Shown here one piece after another: positions 52,011-60,924 of a DNA stretch of 64,000 nt. The stretch is taken from positions 288,160 through 352,159 of the forward strand of contig CAJXVS010000007.1 of the NCBI GenBank assembly GCA_913061265.1, given 5' to 3'. Under the pieces are notes generated by a model. That model was not told where the DNA came from. It did no database searches and saw only the letters and a list, made by a program, of their open reading frames with translations. Position numbers and translations under genes: made by a program. Origin of the DNA: an uncultured Halobacteriovorax sp. (GTDB lineage: Bacteria; Bdellovibrionota; Bacteriovoracia; Bacteriovoracales; Bacteriovoracaceae). Within the stretch, counting starts at the first letter, position 1. Every line of letters begins with the position of its first letter.

Positions 52011-53963
52011 TTAAAGGGCCAAATTTGTTAATTCTTGAATAAGCTCTTGAGATCTTTGAACAAAGTTATCTTTATCTTCGTTCTTAAGTCCTTCACTTGA
52101 AATAGTGGCGAGATCTTCAACATGGTGACAGATCTTATCAACGAGAGCCTCGTTATCTCCTTTTTCATGAATCTTAAAAGCATTCTTAATCAAACCACTA
52201 TTTGGATTGATGACTAATGTCTTTTTCATAGGAAACATTGCATTGTTACCCATACCTTGGGCCATCTTTGCAAAACGCTTCATTTGCTCATCTGTTTTAA
52301 AATAAGCAGGAGAAGTAGAGTTCTTAATCTTTTGAATTTCAACTTCCATTCCACCCATAGCAGGTGCTGCGTCCTTATTGTCTTCTTTGATAGGTGCTGG
52401 AGCTAGGATCTTAGAGAAGAGCTCTTGGATTCTCATATCTTCTTCCGTTGCATTTTCAACGTCTAGGATATTATGAACTTCAGCATCAATAGAGGCGAAC
52501 TTGTATTCGTTCTCACCGATCTTCTTTGTCTCTACATGTTGCATAAAGTGTGGATCGATATGATCTTCAGTCTCAATTGAATGAACACCAGCTTCTTTAA
52601 GAGAGTTTCTTAGAGAGTAGTCTGACTTTCCAGCTTCAAAGTAAAGAACCGTGTTACCAACCTTCTCGATTTTATCTGCAGGAACTTGTTCTTTGTACTC
52701 AGGAAGAGTCATGTACTTATTATCAGCATTCTTGAAGATAACCATATCTCTTAGAGTTTCATCAAACTTTGTATCACTTACACATCCATACTTAATAAAA
52801 ATCCCGATATCTTCCCAGATTGTCTCGTATTTCTCACGATCAGTTTTGTAGAGTTTCTTAAGAGATTCTCCAACTTTCTTGATCACATAGTTTGAGATTC
52901 TTCTAATATTAGGATCACCCTGAAGGGCCGATCTACTTACGTTAAGAGGAATATCAGTTGAATCAATTGAACCTTTTAAAAGGCTTAAAAAATCAGGAAT
53001 AACATTCTTTACGTTATCAGAAACAAAGACCTGCTTAGAGTAAAGACGGATATTGTTTTCTTTAAAAGGTTGAGCTTTATTTAACTTTGGAAAGAAAAGA
53101 ATTCCTTCGAGAGTAAAAGGATGATCAACCTTTAAATGAATCCAAAAGAGAGGCTCTGGGTCCATAGGGAACATCTTTCTATAAAAATCTTTATAGTCTT
53201 CATCTTTTAATTCTTTAGGATCTTTTTTCCAAAGAGGCTCTGTATTGTTGATAATATTTGGAGTCGCCGCAACTGCTGGAGCGTCCTCATCAACTGAACC
53301 ATCTTCTTTAGTAGGCTTAACTGGAGCTCTCTCTTCGTCGAGAAGGCCAATAGGGTAGGGCATAAAATCGCAAAAGTTCTTTAGAGTCTCTGATACTTTA
53401 TGCTCGTCAAGGAATTCTTCTCCATCGCTATTAACGTGAAGTGTGATTTTTGTTCCCACTGTCTTTTTATCTGAATCAGTAAAGATATAATCAGTTTCAC
53501 CTTCACAGGTCCACTTAGCAGGAGTTGCACCTTCTTCCATAGAAAGAGTTTCTACAACAACCTTCTCAGCTACCATAAAGGCAGAATAAAAACCTAGACC
53601 AAACTTTCCGATGATATCAGAGCCTTTTTCGCTTCCTTCAGTTTCTTCCATCTTTTTAACAAATTCAGCTGCCCCAGAGAAGGCCAGTTGAGCGATATAC
53701 TTTTCGACTTCTGCTTCACTCATTCCAAGACCATTGTCTTCGATAGTGATTGTCTTCTCAGACTTATTAACACTTACGTTGATTGACCCCGCAGGAAGCT
53801 CTGTATTTCTTGTTCTAGCTAGTGTCGCTCTTTTGGTAATAGCATCAGTTGCGTTAGAGACTAGTTCTCTTAAGAAAATGTCATGCTCTGAATAGAGCCA
53901 CTTCTTAATAATTGGGAAGATATCTCCCGTCTGAACCGTGATGGTTCCTTTTCTTTCACTCAT
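52011..53963 (-). CDS. htpG: Chaperone HtpG (Hsp90)
   Basis: 650 residues, with the GHKL ATPase motifs: LRELVSNATDAITK, IEDNGLGMS, IIGKFGLGFYSAFMVAEKV. The middle domain contains KQVFVSDNVKNVIPDFLSLLKG and SRSALQGD. About 20 residues longer than typical HtpG because of an acidic insert (near 220-240, EDGSVDEDAPAVAATP). The gene has a heat-shock-type promoter upstream and AAGGAG before the start. Confidence 0.96.
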   Translation of the reverse strand: MSERKGTITVQTGDIFPIIKKWLYSEHDIFLRELVSNATDAITKRATLARTRNTELPAGSINVSVNKSEKTITIEDNGLGMSEAEVEKYIAQLAFSGAAEFVKKMEETEGSEKGSDIIGKFGLGFYSAFMVAEKVVVETLSMEEGATPAKWTCEGETDYIFTDSDKKTVGTKITLHVNSDGEEFLDEHKVSETLKNFCDFMPYPIGLLDEERAPVKPTKEDGSVDEDAPAVAATPNIINNTEPLWKKDPKELKDEDYKDFYRKMFPMDPEPLFWIHLKVDHPFTLEGILFFPKLNKAQPFKENNIRLYSKQVFVSDNVKNVIPDFLSLLKGSIDSTDIPLNVSRSALQGDPNIRRISNYVIKKVGESLKKLYKTDREKYETIWEDIGIFIKYGCVSDTKFDETLRDMVIFKNADNKYMTLPEYKEQVPADKIEKVGNTVLYFEAGKSDYSLRNSLKEAGVHSIETEDHIDPHFMQHVETKKIGENEYKFASIDAEVHNILDVENATEEDMRIQELFSKILAPAPIKEDNKDAAPAMGGMEVEIQKIKNSTSPAYFKTDEQMKRFAKMAQGMGNNAMFPMKKTLVINPNSGLIKNAFKIHEKGDNEALVDKICHHVEDLATISSEGLKNEDKDNFVQRSQELIQELTNLAL

Positions 53964-53994
53964 GTATCACTCCTTAATATTATGTTTTTGCATA

Positions 53995-54007
53995 GCGCCG
54001 TTGGCGC
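53995..54007 (-). promoter_or_regulatory. Hairpin in the htpG leader
   Basis: GCGCC/GGCGC stem with a 3-nt loop in the 5' untranslated region, about 30 bp before the start codon. It does not cover the ribosome binding site, so a thermometer role is doubtful. Confidence 0.3.
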
Positions 54008-54023
54008 CTTGAATTCCTTTATA

Positions 54024-54051
54024 AGATGGGGGCTATAAGTTTTACGTCAAG
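54024..54051 (-). promoter_or_regulatory. Sigma-32-type heat-shock promoter of htpG
   Basis: On the minus strand CTTGAC (54046-54051), a 14-bp spacer and CCCCATCT (54024-54031), closely matching the sigma-32 consensus CTTGAA-N13-17-CCCCATnT, about 60 bp before htpG. Confidence 0.75.
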
Positions 54052-54115
54052 GTCGATGGAGCTTAACTTTTAGATTTTTCTAGGATAGTAAGGTATTGAA
54101 ATTCGGGAATTAGAC

Positions 54116-54646
54116 ATGATGCAAAAGACAAATAATAAAGAAAAGGTTGTGATCATCTCAACTGGCGGGACAATTGAGAAAACTTATAATGAGTTTGATG
54201 GCTCTCTTGGTAACCGCGAAAGTGAAGTTAAGAAGCGTATTCTTGAAAGATTAAGGCTGCCTTATACCGAGATTGAGGTCTTCTCTATCATCGCTAAGGA
54301 CTCCCTTCATTTCACTGAGTACGATAGAACCATCATGGTTAAAACCATCGAACAACAATTAAGAAAGAACATACCCATCGTGGTTCTTCATGGAACCGAT
54401 ACTATGGCCCGAAGTGCTGAGAGGATCTATAAAGATATTCCAAACCCTGCTTGCGCCATTGTCTTTACAGGAGCCATGGTTCCAATGGGGTTTGAAGATA
54501 GCGACGCCCGTCAAAATGTGACAGAGGCCATGCTAGCTTCTAGACTATTAGAGCCGGGAGTTTATATCTCTTTTCATAATAAGGTCTTTACTGTGCCTGG
54601 AGTGAGAAAGAATCCCACCATAAGAACTTTTGAATATCAGGAATAA
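54116..54646 (+). CDS. Single-domain asparaginase-like protein
   Basis: 176 residues, matching only the N-terminal domain of type I/II L-asparaginases (usual length 320-350). The catalytic Thr19 in STGGTIEKT, KDSLHFT, and Thr94-Asp95 in LHGTDTMARSA are kept, but the C-terminal domain that completes the active site in the tetramer is absent. It could act as amidase alone or as a fold relic. Two bp before the next gene, which probably shares its transcript. Confidence 0.78.
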   Translation: MMQKTNNKEKVVIISTGGTIEKTYNEFDGSLGNRESEVKKRILERLRLPYTEIEVFSIIAKDSLHFTEYDRTIMVKTIEQQLRKNIPIVVLHGTDTMARSAERIYKDIPNPACAIVFTGAMVPMGFEDSDARQNVTEAMLASRLLEPGVYISFHNKVFTVPGVRKNPTIRTFEYQE

Positions 54647-54648
54647 AA

Positions 54649-55332
54649 ATGGGATTTAGCTTTAACGCAGTCATTGAACTCCTTAGAGAAAACTTCTCTA
54701 AATTCTTTATCTTTCTCATCCTTCAAACACTTATACAGCTTATTTCTGTGACGGCCGAGTTATTCGGTATTGCTCCTGGAACGGCACCGGATATCTGGGT
54801 ACAGATCTTGTCGGGCATACTGACGATTTGGAACTTTTGTTACTTAGTTCAGGTCTACAGAATTATCAAAGAAAATAAAGAGGTTGATTTCTTAGATCAG
54901 ATCTTAGACGCCACTTATGACTCCTTTACTTTCTTTCTTCATAGCTTGCTCTATGGATTAACAATCATGGTAGGGCTCTTCTTATTTGTTGTCCCTGGCT
55001 TTTATTGTTTTATCTTTCACTACTTTGCGCCTTTCGCTGCCATCTTAAAGCCTGAGATTAATGAAGGGGATGAATCATACCTCTCCTTTTCTCGAAAGAT
55101 CGTAAAACCTTTTTGGGGTAGTGTTGTGGGCTTCTTTATCGTCATGTTTATCCTAAACCTCACCGTGACGGGGATTACGAGCTTACCTTTTTTAGGTGAA
55201 GCGAGATTGACCCTATCTGCTCTTTTAACTCCGCTAGATGCTGTTTTTATTATGGTTTCTGATCTTTTAGGAATTCAACTCTTTTATTTTCTCTTTGATA
55301 AAAGCCAGCTAAGTAGTGAAAATTCGCTGTAA
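54649..55332 (+). CDS. Polytopic membrane protein of unknown function
   Basis: 227 residues with about five or six membrane helices, including FFLHSLLYGLTIMVGLFLFVVPGFYCFIFHYFAPFAAI, a pattern seen in DUF975- and GlpQ-membrane-type proteins. It follows the asparaginase-like gene by 2 bp. Function unknown. Confidence 0.6.
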   Translation: MGFSFNAVIELLRENFSKFFIFLILQTLIQLISVTAELFGIAPGTAPDIWVQILSGILTIWNFCYLVQVYRIIKENKEVDFLDQILDATYDSFTFFLHSLLYGLTIMVGLFLFVVPGFYCFIFHYFAPFAAILKPEINEGDESYLSFSRKIVKPFWGSVVGFFIVMFILNLTVTGITSLPFLGEARLTLSALLTPLDAVFIMVSDLLGIQLFYFLFDKSQLSSENSL

Positions 55333-55407
55333 GTTTTACACTCGGGTTTACAGAAACCCTCTGATTTGCGAAGTTCTCCCAAACTTAAATATTATGGGAC
55401 TTTTTCT

Positions 55408-56697
55408 ATGAAAGAACTTACAAAACTGTTTACCGTTGCTGTTGGAATTACCATCCTCAGCACCTTCATGATGAACCGATCTTTTGCCGCTCCTTTTCCA
55501 ATTGAGTCTGAGGATCAGAACCAAGTTGTTGGTGTTCGCTTGAATGACTTTAAGAAGTACGCCAAGACACATATCCCAAAGCTACAAGAAATGATTGAAC
55601 TTATGGAAGCTAACCCGGAGAGGTTCTTCTCAGTTCCTTACGTAGAGCTTCATGGCATGTTCTTTAGAGATTACCCACAAATCAATGGATCAATCATCAC
55701 TTTAGAGATTGATGCGATGATCGCTCATAAAGAATACTTTAAGCTTTTTACAGACATTGGTTGGGATAGAGAGATTCATTTATCTGAATTAGAACTAGAA
55801 GAAAAAGCACTTCGTTTTAGAGATGTTAGCTTTCAAAGAGTGACTATAACTTATGATAGTGCTAGCGGGACTTTAAACCCAACTTCAACTTTGAACGCAA
55901 GTATCGATCTTAAAGATACTGAATTTGAAGTTAATGTGGCCATGGTCGATCGCCGTGTCCTTATGACTGATAAGAATTCAGACCTTCGTTTTATCTTTCC
56001 TACTGGAGTAGGAAGTGTTGATAATAAAACTGAATACAACGATGTAAGGCTTTTAACTCCTATCTATAAAAACTCTTTCCTTGATAAGAAAAGAGCCATT
56101 TATGCCAGATCTAAGCCTAAGTATTTTCTTGGAAAACCTTTTATTCGTATCACAACAAAAGAAGATCCAAGTAAAGGGCATACGGCCATAGGTTTTCATA
56201 TTGATCAAAATAATGGGAGGCTAGTGAGAGGCTTTGTTTCTCATGGTTGTCTAAGACTTAGAGGTGTTGATCTTTATATGATGTACGATATCGTTCGCTT
56301 TGGTACGCCTCAGAGAATTAGTGTTAATACTCGTTATAGAATTGAAAGCGATCAAGCGGATCATCCTTATCCAAGAAAAGATTCATCTTATAGTGCTCTT
56401 AAGAAATACGATAAGCTTAAAAATGGTGTCTACTACCGTCGTTGTAAGTTTTGCCGCGATAAGCTTATGAAGACAGAGTGGATGGGGTCACCAAAGCTAG
56501 GTTCTCTTATTGAGCAAATGATTGATACTGATGACAATGGTGAGAGACCTGATGGGTTCTACCTTTGGCGTTTAGATAGTAATGGGAATAGAGTAAATAT
56601 GAATGGGCAGAAGACTGATAAATACGGTTTTCCTATTGATAAGAAAGGTCGCCGTATCGAAGCAGATGATCCAGAAGCCTTAGATAACTCACTATAA
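55408..56697 (+). CDS. L,D-transpeptidase (YkuD family)
   Basis: 429 residues from ATG 55408, with a signal peptide (1-27, ending RSFAA). The YkuD active site reads GFHIDQNNGRLVRGFVSHGCLRLR, with His264, His279, Cys281 and Arg283 of the HGCxR motif. A long N-terminal part (30-200) and a C-terminal tail with a repeated DxNGxR-type pattern (DDNGERPDGFYLWRLDSNGNRVNMNGQK) flank it. L,D-transpeptidases make 3-3 cross-links or attach lipoproteins to peptidoglycan; in predatory relatives they also modify prey walls (inference here). Confidence 0.85.
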   Translation: MKELTKLFTVAVGITILSTFMMNRSFAAPFPIESEDQNQVVGVRLNDFKKYAKTHIPKLQEMIELMEANPERFFSVPYVELHGMFFRDYPQINGSIITLEIDAMIAHKEYFKLFTDIGWDREIHLSELELEEKALRFRDVSFQRVTITYDSASGTLNPTSTLNASIDLKDTEFEVNVAMVDRRVLMTDKNSDLRFIFPTGVGSVDNKTEYNDVRLLTPIYKNSFLDKKRAIYARSKPKYFLGKPFIRITTKEDPSKGHTAIGFHIDQNNGRLVRGFVSHGCLRLRGVDLYMMYDIVRFGTPQRISVNTRYRIESDQADHPYPRKDSSYSALKKYDKLKNGVYYRRCKFCRDKLMKTEWMGSPKLGSLIEQMIDTDDNGERPDGFYLWRLDSNGNRVNMNGQKTDKYGFPIDKKGRRIEADDPEALDNSL

Positions 56698-56728
56698 TTA
56701 CTTCTTAATAAACCATAAAAATTCTTCA

Positions 56729-56759
56729 TACCAAGGGCTTTTTCAAAACGCCCTTGGTA
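56729..56759 (+). terminator. Hairpin after the L,D-transpeptidase gene
   Basis: 10-bp perfect stem TACCAAGGGC/GCCCTTGGTA with an 11-nt loop between the L,D-transpeptidase gene and the RND operon. No T tract follows, so termination is uncertain. Confidence 0.5.
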
Positions 56760-56788
56760 GAACATTCTCCTAAACCTTTGGAGACATT

Positions 56789-57727
56789 ATGAAGATCTTT
56801 ATCTATCTCAGCCTATCTGTTCTATTTAGCCTTAGCGCTTTTTCAAAAGACGAGCCTAAGAAGCTTAAGTCTGTTTTTACAAAGACAGCTGCTAAGCAAG
56901 AGATCTTTGATAGCTTTGCCTATCCTGCAACAGTCGAGGCGGTTGTAAACGCAATTGTTTTAAGTGAGTCTCAAGGAATTGTTGAAAGTATTAGCTCTCC
57001 ACTAGGGTATGCCGTTAAGGGAAATCAGAACTTAGTTAAGATCCGCCACACTGATCCCATTTATAAATACAAACCAGTCACTTTGAAAGCACCTGTTAGT
57101 GGAGTTGTAAGCCAAGTTTTCGTTAGCGTTGGAAGTCTTGTCTCTAAAGGACAAAAGATCCTTCAAGTAACAGATCCTTCAAAAGTTAAAGTTAAGATTG
57201 AGGTTGGGGCAAAGGATCTTCAGTTTATTAAAAAAGGATTAGTCGGAAGCTTTACAAGTAAGGCCAATGATTCAGTCATTAAATTAAAAGTCCTTGGGGT
57301 AAGTCCTTTTGTGAACCCTGCAACAGGAACGGCATCTGCTGAATTAGAATTGATCGACACTAAAGCAAAATTAATCCCTGGAGTTCTTGGGAAGGTTGTT
57401 TTTAAGTCAAATGTCCATGAAGGATTTGTTTTCGTTGAAAATGCTATCTATTACGTTGGTAAGAAGACTTATGTTCGTCAAACAGAACTAAAAGATGAAA
57501 AATACTTAGTTAAGAAAGTTGAAGTAAAGCTTGGCCAAAAAAGAAGAGGGCAAGTTGAAATCCTAAGTGGTTTAAAAGAAGGAATGATGGTTATTGAAAG
57601 GGCCAGTGGGTTCTTACCTGAAGGAGCTGAAGTAGCTATCGGAAACCTTCCTAAGAAAGAAGAAGTTAAAGAGGAAGTAAAAGATAAGAAAGTGAAGAAA
57701 GCTTCAAAAGCTAAGGCGAAGATTTAA
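56789..57727 (+). CDS. RND efflux periplasmic adaptor
   Basis: 312 residues with signal peptide (1-18) and the membrane-fusion-protein layout: a lipoyl-like hairpin (TLKAPVSGVVSQVFVSVGSLVSKGQKILQV), a beta-barrel and a membrane-proximal domain (VKKVEVKLGQKRRGQVEILSGLKEGMMVI). The hairpin helix is short. The C terminus is Lys-rich. It links the permease at 57727 to the TolC-like protein; stop and start share one base. Confidence 0.88.
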   Translation: MKIFIYLSLSVLFSLSAFSKDEPKKLKSVFTKTAAKQEIFDSFAYPATVEAVVNAIVLSESQGIVESISSPLGYAVKGNQNLVKIRHTDPIYKYKPVTLKAPVSGVVSQVFVSVGSLVSKGQKILQVTDPSKVKVKIEVGAKDLQFIKKGLVGSFTSKANDSVIKLKVLGVSPFVNPATGTASAELELIDTKAKLIPGVLGKVVFKSNVHEGFVFVENAIYYVGKKTYVRQTELKDEKYLVKKVEVKLGQKRRGQVEILSGLKEGMMVIERASGFLPEGAEVAIGNLPKKEEVKEEVKDKKVKKASKAKAKI

Positions 57728-60700
57728 TGAAAGGTCTTTATTCATCTCCTTTTCGCGTCTATCTTTGTCTTTTTGCCTTGGCCATTGCTGGTATTTGGGC
57801 CGGGACAGAGCTTCCTATTTCTCTTTATCCAAATAGTTCAAAGCCTACGATCTACGCCAATGTTTCTTATGGAAGCTCTTCGTCTGAAGAGTTCTTACAA
57901 AATTATGGTGCCCGTATTGAATCAACTCTTGAGGCCATTTCAACAGGAAGCCTTGAAGTTGAGGAACTTGTAGCAAAGTATGGAACTTCTAGTGTTGGTT
58001 ATAATATTGAATTTGAATGGGGCGCAGATCCTAAAGAGGCCCTTAGAGAAGTTCAAGGACTTCTTAATGGCCTAAGTGGAACATGGCCTAAGGAAGTACG
58101 TGACTCATTAGGAGTTAACTTTTGGTCCAAGAGTTCAGGCTTTATTGCTATTAGCTTTTTCTCACAAGAGAGAAGCCTAGATGAGCTTTATGATATCTTA
58201 GAGCCTTTATTAGTACCAAAGCTTGCTAAGGTCTCTGACGCTGAAGGCGCTAGTCTTTGGAATCCCAATAGAAAAGAAGTTCGTATTGAATTAGATATTG
58301 AGGCCATGGCACAACTTGGTCTTTTTCCTAGAAATATTGACGAAGCCCTTAAAAGCGCTCAGTCGAGTTATTTTGGCGGCTCAGTTTTAGTAGGCACAAC
58401 AAAGCTTTCAATTCAGATGCCTAGAGACCTTAATAATCTCTCTGATTTAGAGAATCTTTTAATTCCAACACCAAAAGGAAACCTCGTTCACCTTTCTGAT
58501 ATCGCTCATATCGATCAGGGGCCTTCAAGTGGACATAACCGTATCTTTAAAACCAATGGGGCAGAGTCATTGATTCTCTTTGCTAACCCACGAACTGGTG
58601 GAAATGTTAAGAGGATGGCCGAAGAAATCTTGCAGATCGTCGAAGAAGTTAAACCTCAACTTCCTTCTGATGTTGAGTTTAGGAACTTAGTAGATCCAAG
58701 TGAGTTTATTCGCGAATCAGTAAAGAATGTTATTCATGAAGTTTTCTTAGCAGCGGGACTAGCTGTTATTGTTCTTTTTATCTTTTTAGGCTCTTTTAAA
58801 AATACGATTACAGCTGCTATTGAAATCCCACTGAGCATGGTCCTGGCATTTTTAATGATGAAGCTTACAGGTATGAACCTGAACCTTATCTCTCTTGGAG
58901 GGCTTGCTCTCTCTGCCGGGATGAATGTGGACGCATCCGTGGTTGTGATGGAGAATATCTTCCGTCACTTTGAAAAAGTAACGGGGCCTCTTAATTACTC
59001 GCAAAGAATGCAAATTGTTGTGAGGGCGGTAAAAGAAGTCATGGGACCGGTTGTCGCCTCGACTATTGCTTCTCTTGTTGTTTTTCTACCTCTAGCTTTT
59101 ACGAGTGATCTTACTAATGCGATTCTTGGCGACTTAGCTAAGGCGGTTGTGTTCTCTCATGGATTTAGTGCCTTTGTGGCCCTTATCTTAGTTCCTACTA
59201 TTAGACTTCATTTGATGAAAGGAGAAAAAGGGGTAGAGCCTCCTAAGTCTCCTATTAATGGAAGTTTAGTTAAACTTGAAAATGGTTACGCTAATCTTTT
59301 AAGAAAGTTCATTACGAGTAAGATCGTAAAGTGGTTAACTGTTCTTAGTGTTATGGGTGCCTTTGCTGTTCTTCTCATAACAGTCCTACCAAAACTTAAA
59401 AAAGAGATCATTGGGACTCCTGATACTGATTGGATGATCCTCGCTGTTAATACTTCTGGTAATACAAATATCCGCCAGATGGAGACGACCTCTTCGATTG
59501 AAGAAGCTAGGCTCTTAGAGAAGTTTGGAACTGATATTAATTATACATTTGTCCAGATTCAAGGGGCCAATCGTTCTACGATCATGGCACGCCTTAAGAA
59601 GAAAGAAGATATGAGCCGCGTTTGGAAGGCCATGGAAACTGAATTTCAAAACTCACCTACAACTTATTTTTGGGTAGGTCCTTGGAACCCAGCAGAACTT
59701 CCGCTTCCTGATCCTCCTCATATGAAGGCCATCGTTAGAGGTGGCTCAGATGAAGATAGAAAGCTTTTAGCGAAAGGCGCCATCAATCTTCTTCAAGAAA
59801 AAGAAATCTTCTCACGTCAGTGGACAGAATCAGGTGTTGACCGAGTAGAAAATATTCAAGTCTTAGCAAAGAGAGAATTATGGCCTCTTCTTTATAAAGA
59901 AGGTGTTCGCTTCTCTCCCTATGATCTCTCTGATCTAGCTAGAGTGGCTTCTGAAGGAAGAAACTTAGGGGACGTAAGTATTGATCAAAAGACTTATCCC
60001 ATTAGGCTAAGTTTTCCTGAAGGAACCATGTCTTCTATGGAAGATTTAAAGGCATTGCCTATTGGTGTAGGGGATAAAATACTTCCTTTGAGCGCACTAG
60101 GTGATGTAAGCCTGGTTCAGTCAAAGCCTGTTATCTATAGAGTTAACGGTAGAGATCAAATTATCTTAATGGCAAAAGAGAAAAAAGGTGAAGAATCGAA
60201 AAAAGAAGAATCTTTTAAAGCAGCAAAGCTAGCTATCGCAGAGTTTGAAAAGAATGCGGCTGAAGAACTTGGCCTGACTACTAAACCTCAAATTTATTTT
60301 GAGGATGCTGAATCAGAACTCAATGGGGCGCTTAAGCAATTAGGAATGGCCATCGGAATGTCGATCCTGCTCATCTTCCTTACTTTACTTTTACAATTTG
60401 GAAGTTTCGCTCATACCTTAATTGTTCTTTTAGCGGTTCCTCTTGGTATCATGGGAGTTCTTGGGTCTCTTTTTGCTTTTAGTAGCACCTTATCTTTGAA
60501 CTCTGCTCTTGGAATTATTCTCTTAAATGGTATCGCCGTTGCGAACTCAATCCTCTTAGTGGACTTTATTAAAAAACTTGTTAGCGAAGGAATGGTTCCT
60601 CTTGAAGCGGCTATCCTCGCTGGTCAGAAGAGACTAAGACCAATCTTAATCACTTCATTAACAACCATTCTAGGAATGCTTCCCATTGCTCTTGGCTCTG

Positions 60701-60924
60701 GAGAAGGGGGAAAGATTCTTCAACCTCTAGGGATCGCTGTCTCTGGTGGCCTTTGGTTATCAACTTTTTTAACTCTCTTTCTTGTTCCTATGTTTGAGGT
60801 TTTATACTTAGATTGGAAAAGAAAGAAGGACTTTAAACTTCCTCGTCCAAATCAAAATGTTGATGAAACTAAAGATCCTCTCATTCCCGCAACTGAAGAC
60901 GTTATGATTGAGGGGCAGCTGTGA
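57727..60924 (+). CDS. RND efflux permease
   Basis: 1065 residues with twelve membrane helices and two large periplasmic loops. The TM4 segment reads LGGLALSAGMNVDASVVVMENI with a single Asp where AcrB has a pair; LRPILITSLTTILGMLPIALGSGEGG is the typical late motif. Drug or metal specificity cannot be read from this. Adaptor, permease and TolC overlap by 1 and 4 bp, so this is one operon. Confidence 0.92.
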   Translation: MKGLYSSPFRVYLCLFALAIAGIWAGTELPISLYPNSSKPTIYANVSYGSSSSEEFLQNYGARIESTLEAISTGSLEVEELVAKYGTSSVGYNIEFEWGADPKEALREVQGLLNGLSGTWPKEVRDSLGVNFWSKSSGFIAISFFSQERSLDELYDILEPLLVPKLAKVSDAEGASLWNPNRKEVRIELDIEAMAQLGLFPRNIDEALKSAQSSYFGGSVLVGTTKLSIQMPRDLNNLSDLENLLIPTPKGNLVHLSDIAHIDQGPSSGHNRIFKTNGAESLILFANPRTGGNVKRMAEEILQIVEEVKPQLPSDVEFRNLVDPSEFIRESVKNVIHEVFLAAGLAVIVLFIFLGSFKNTITAAIEIPLSMVLAFLMMKLTGMNLNLISLGGLALSAGMNVDASVVVMENIFRHFEKVTGPLNYSQRMQIVVRAVKEVMGPVVASTIASLVVFLPLAFTSDLTNAILGDLAKAVVFSHGFSAFVALILVPTIRLHLMKGEKGVEPPKSPINGSLVKLENGYANLLRKFITSKIVKWLTVLSVMGAFAVLLITVLPKLKKEIIGTPDTDWMILAVNTSGNTNIRQMETTSSIEEARLLEKFGTDINYTFVQIQGANRSTIMARLKKKEDMSRVWKAMETEFQNSPTTYFWVGPWNPAELPLPDPPHMKAIVRGGSDEDRKLLAKGAINLLQEKEIFSRQWTESGVDRVENIQVLAKRELWPLLYKEGVRFSPYDLSDLARVASEGRNLGDVSIDQKTYPIRLSFPEGTMSSMEDLKALPIGVGDKILPLSALGDVSLVQSKPVIYRVNGRDQIILMAKEKKGEESKKEESFKAAKLAIAEFEKNAAEELGLTTKPQIYFEDAESELNGALKQLGMAIGMSILLIFLTLLLQFGSFAHTLIVLLAVPLGIMGVLGSLFAFSSTLSLNSALGIILLNGIAVANSILLVDFIKKLVSEGMVPLEAAILAGQKRLRPILITSLTTILGMLPIALGSGEGGKILQPLGIAVSGGLWLSTFLTLFLVPMFEVLYLDWKRKKDFKLPRPNQNVDETKDPLIPATEDVMIEGQL

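Noticed and set aside
53995..54007. RNA thermometer in the htpG leader
   Set aside because: The hairpin is short and does not cover the ribosome binding site or start codon; only the promoter is supported.
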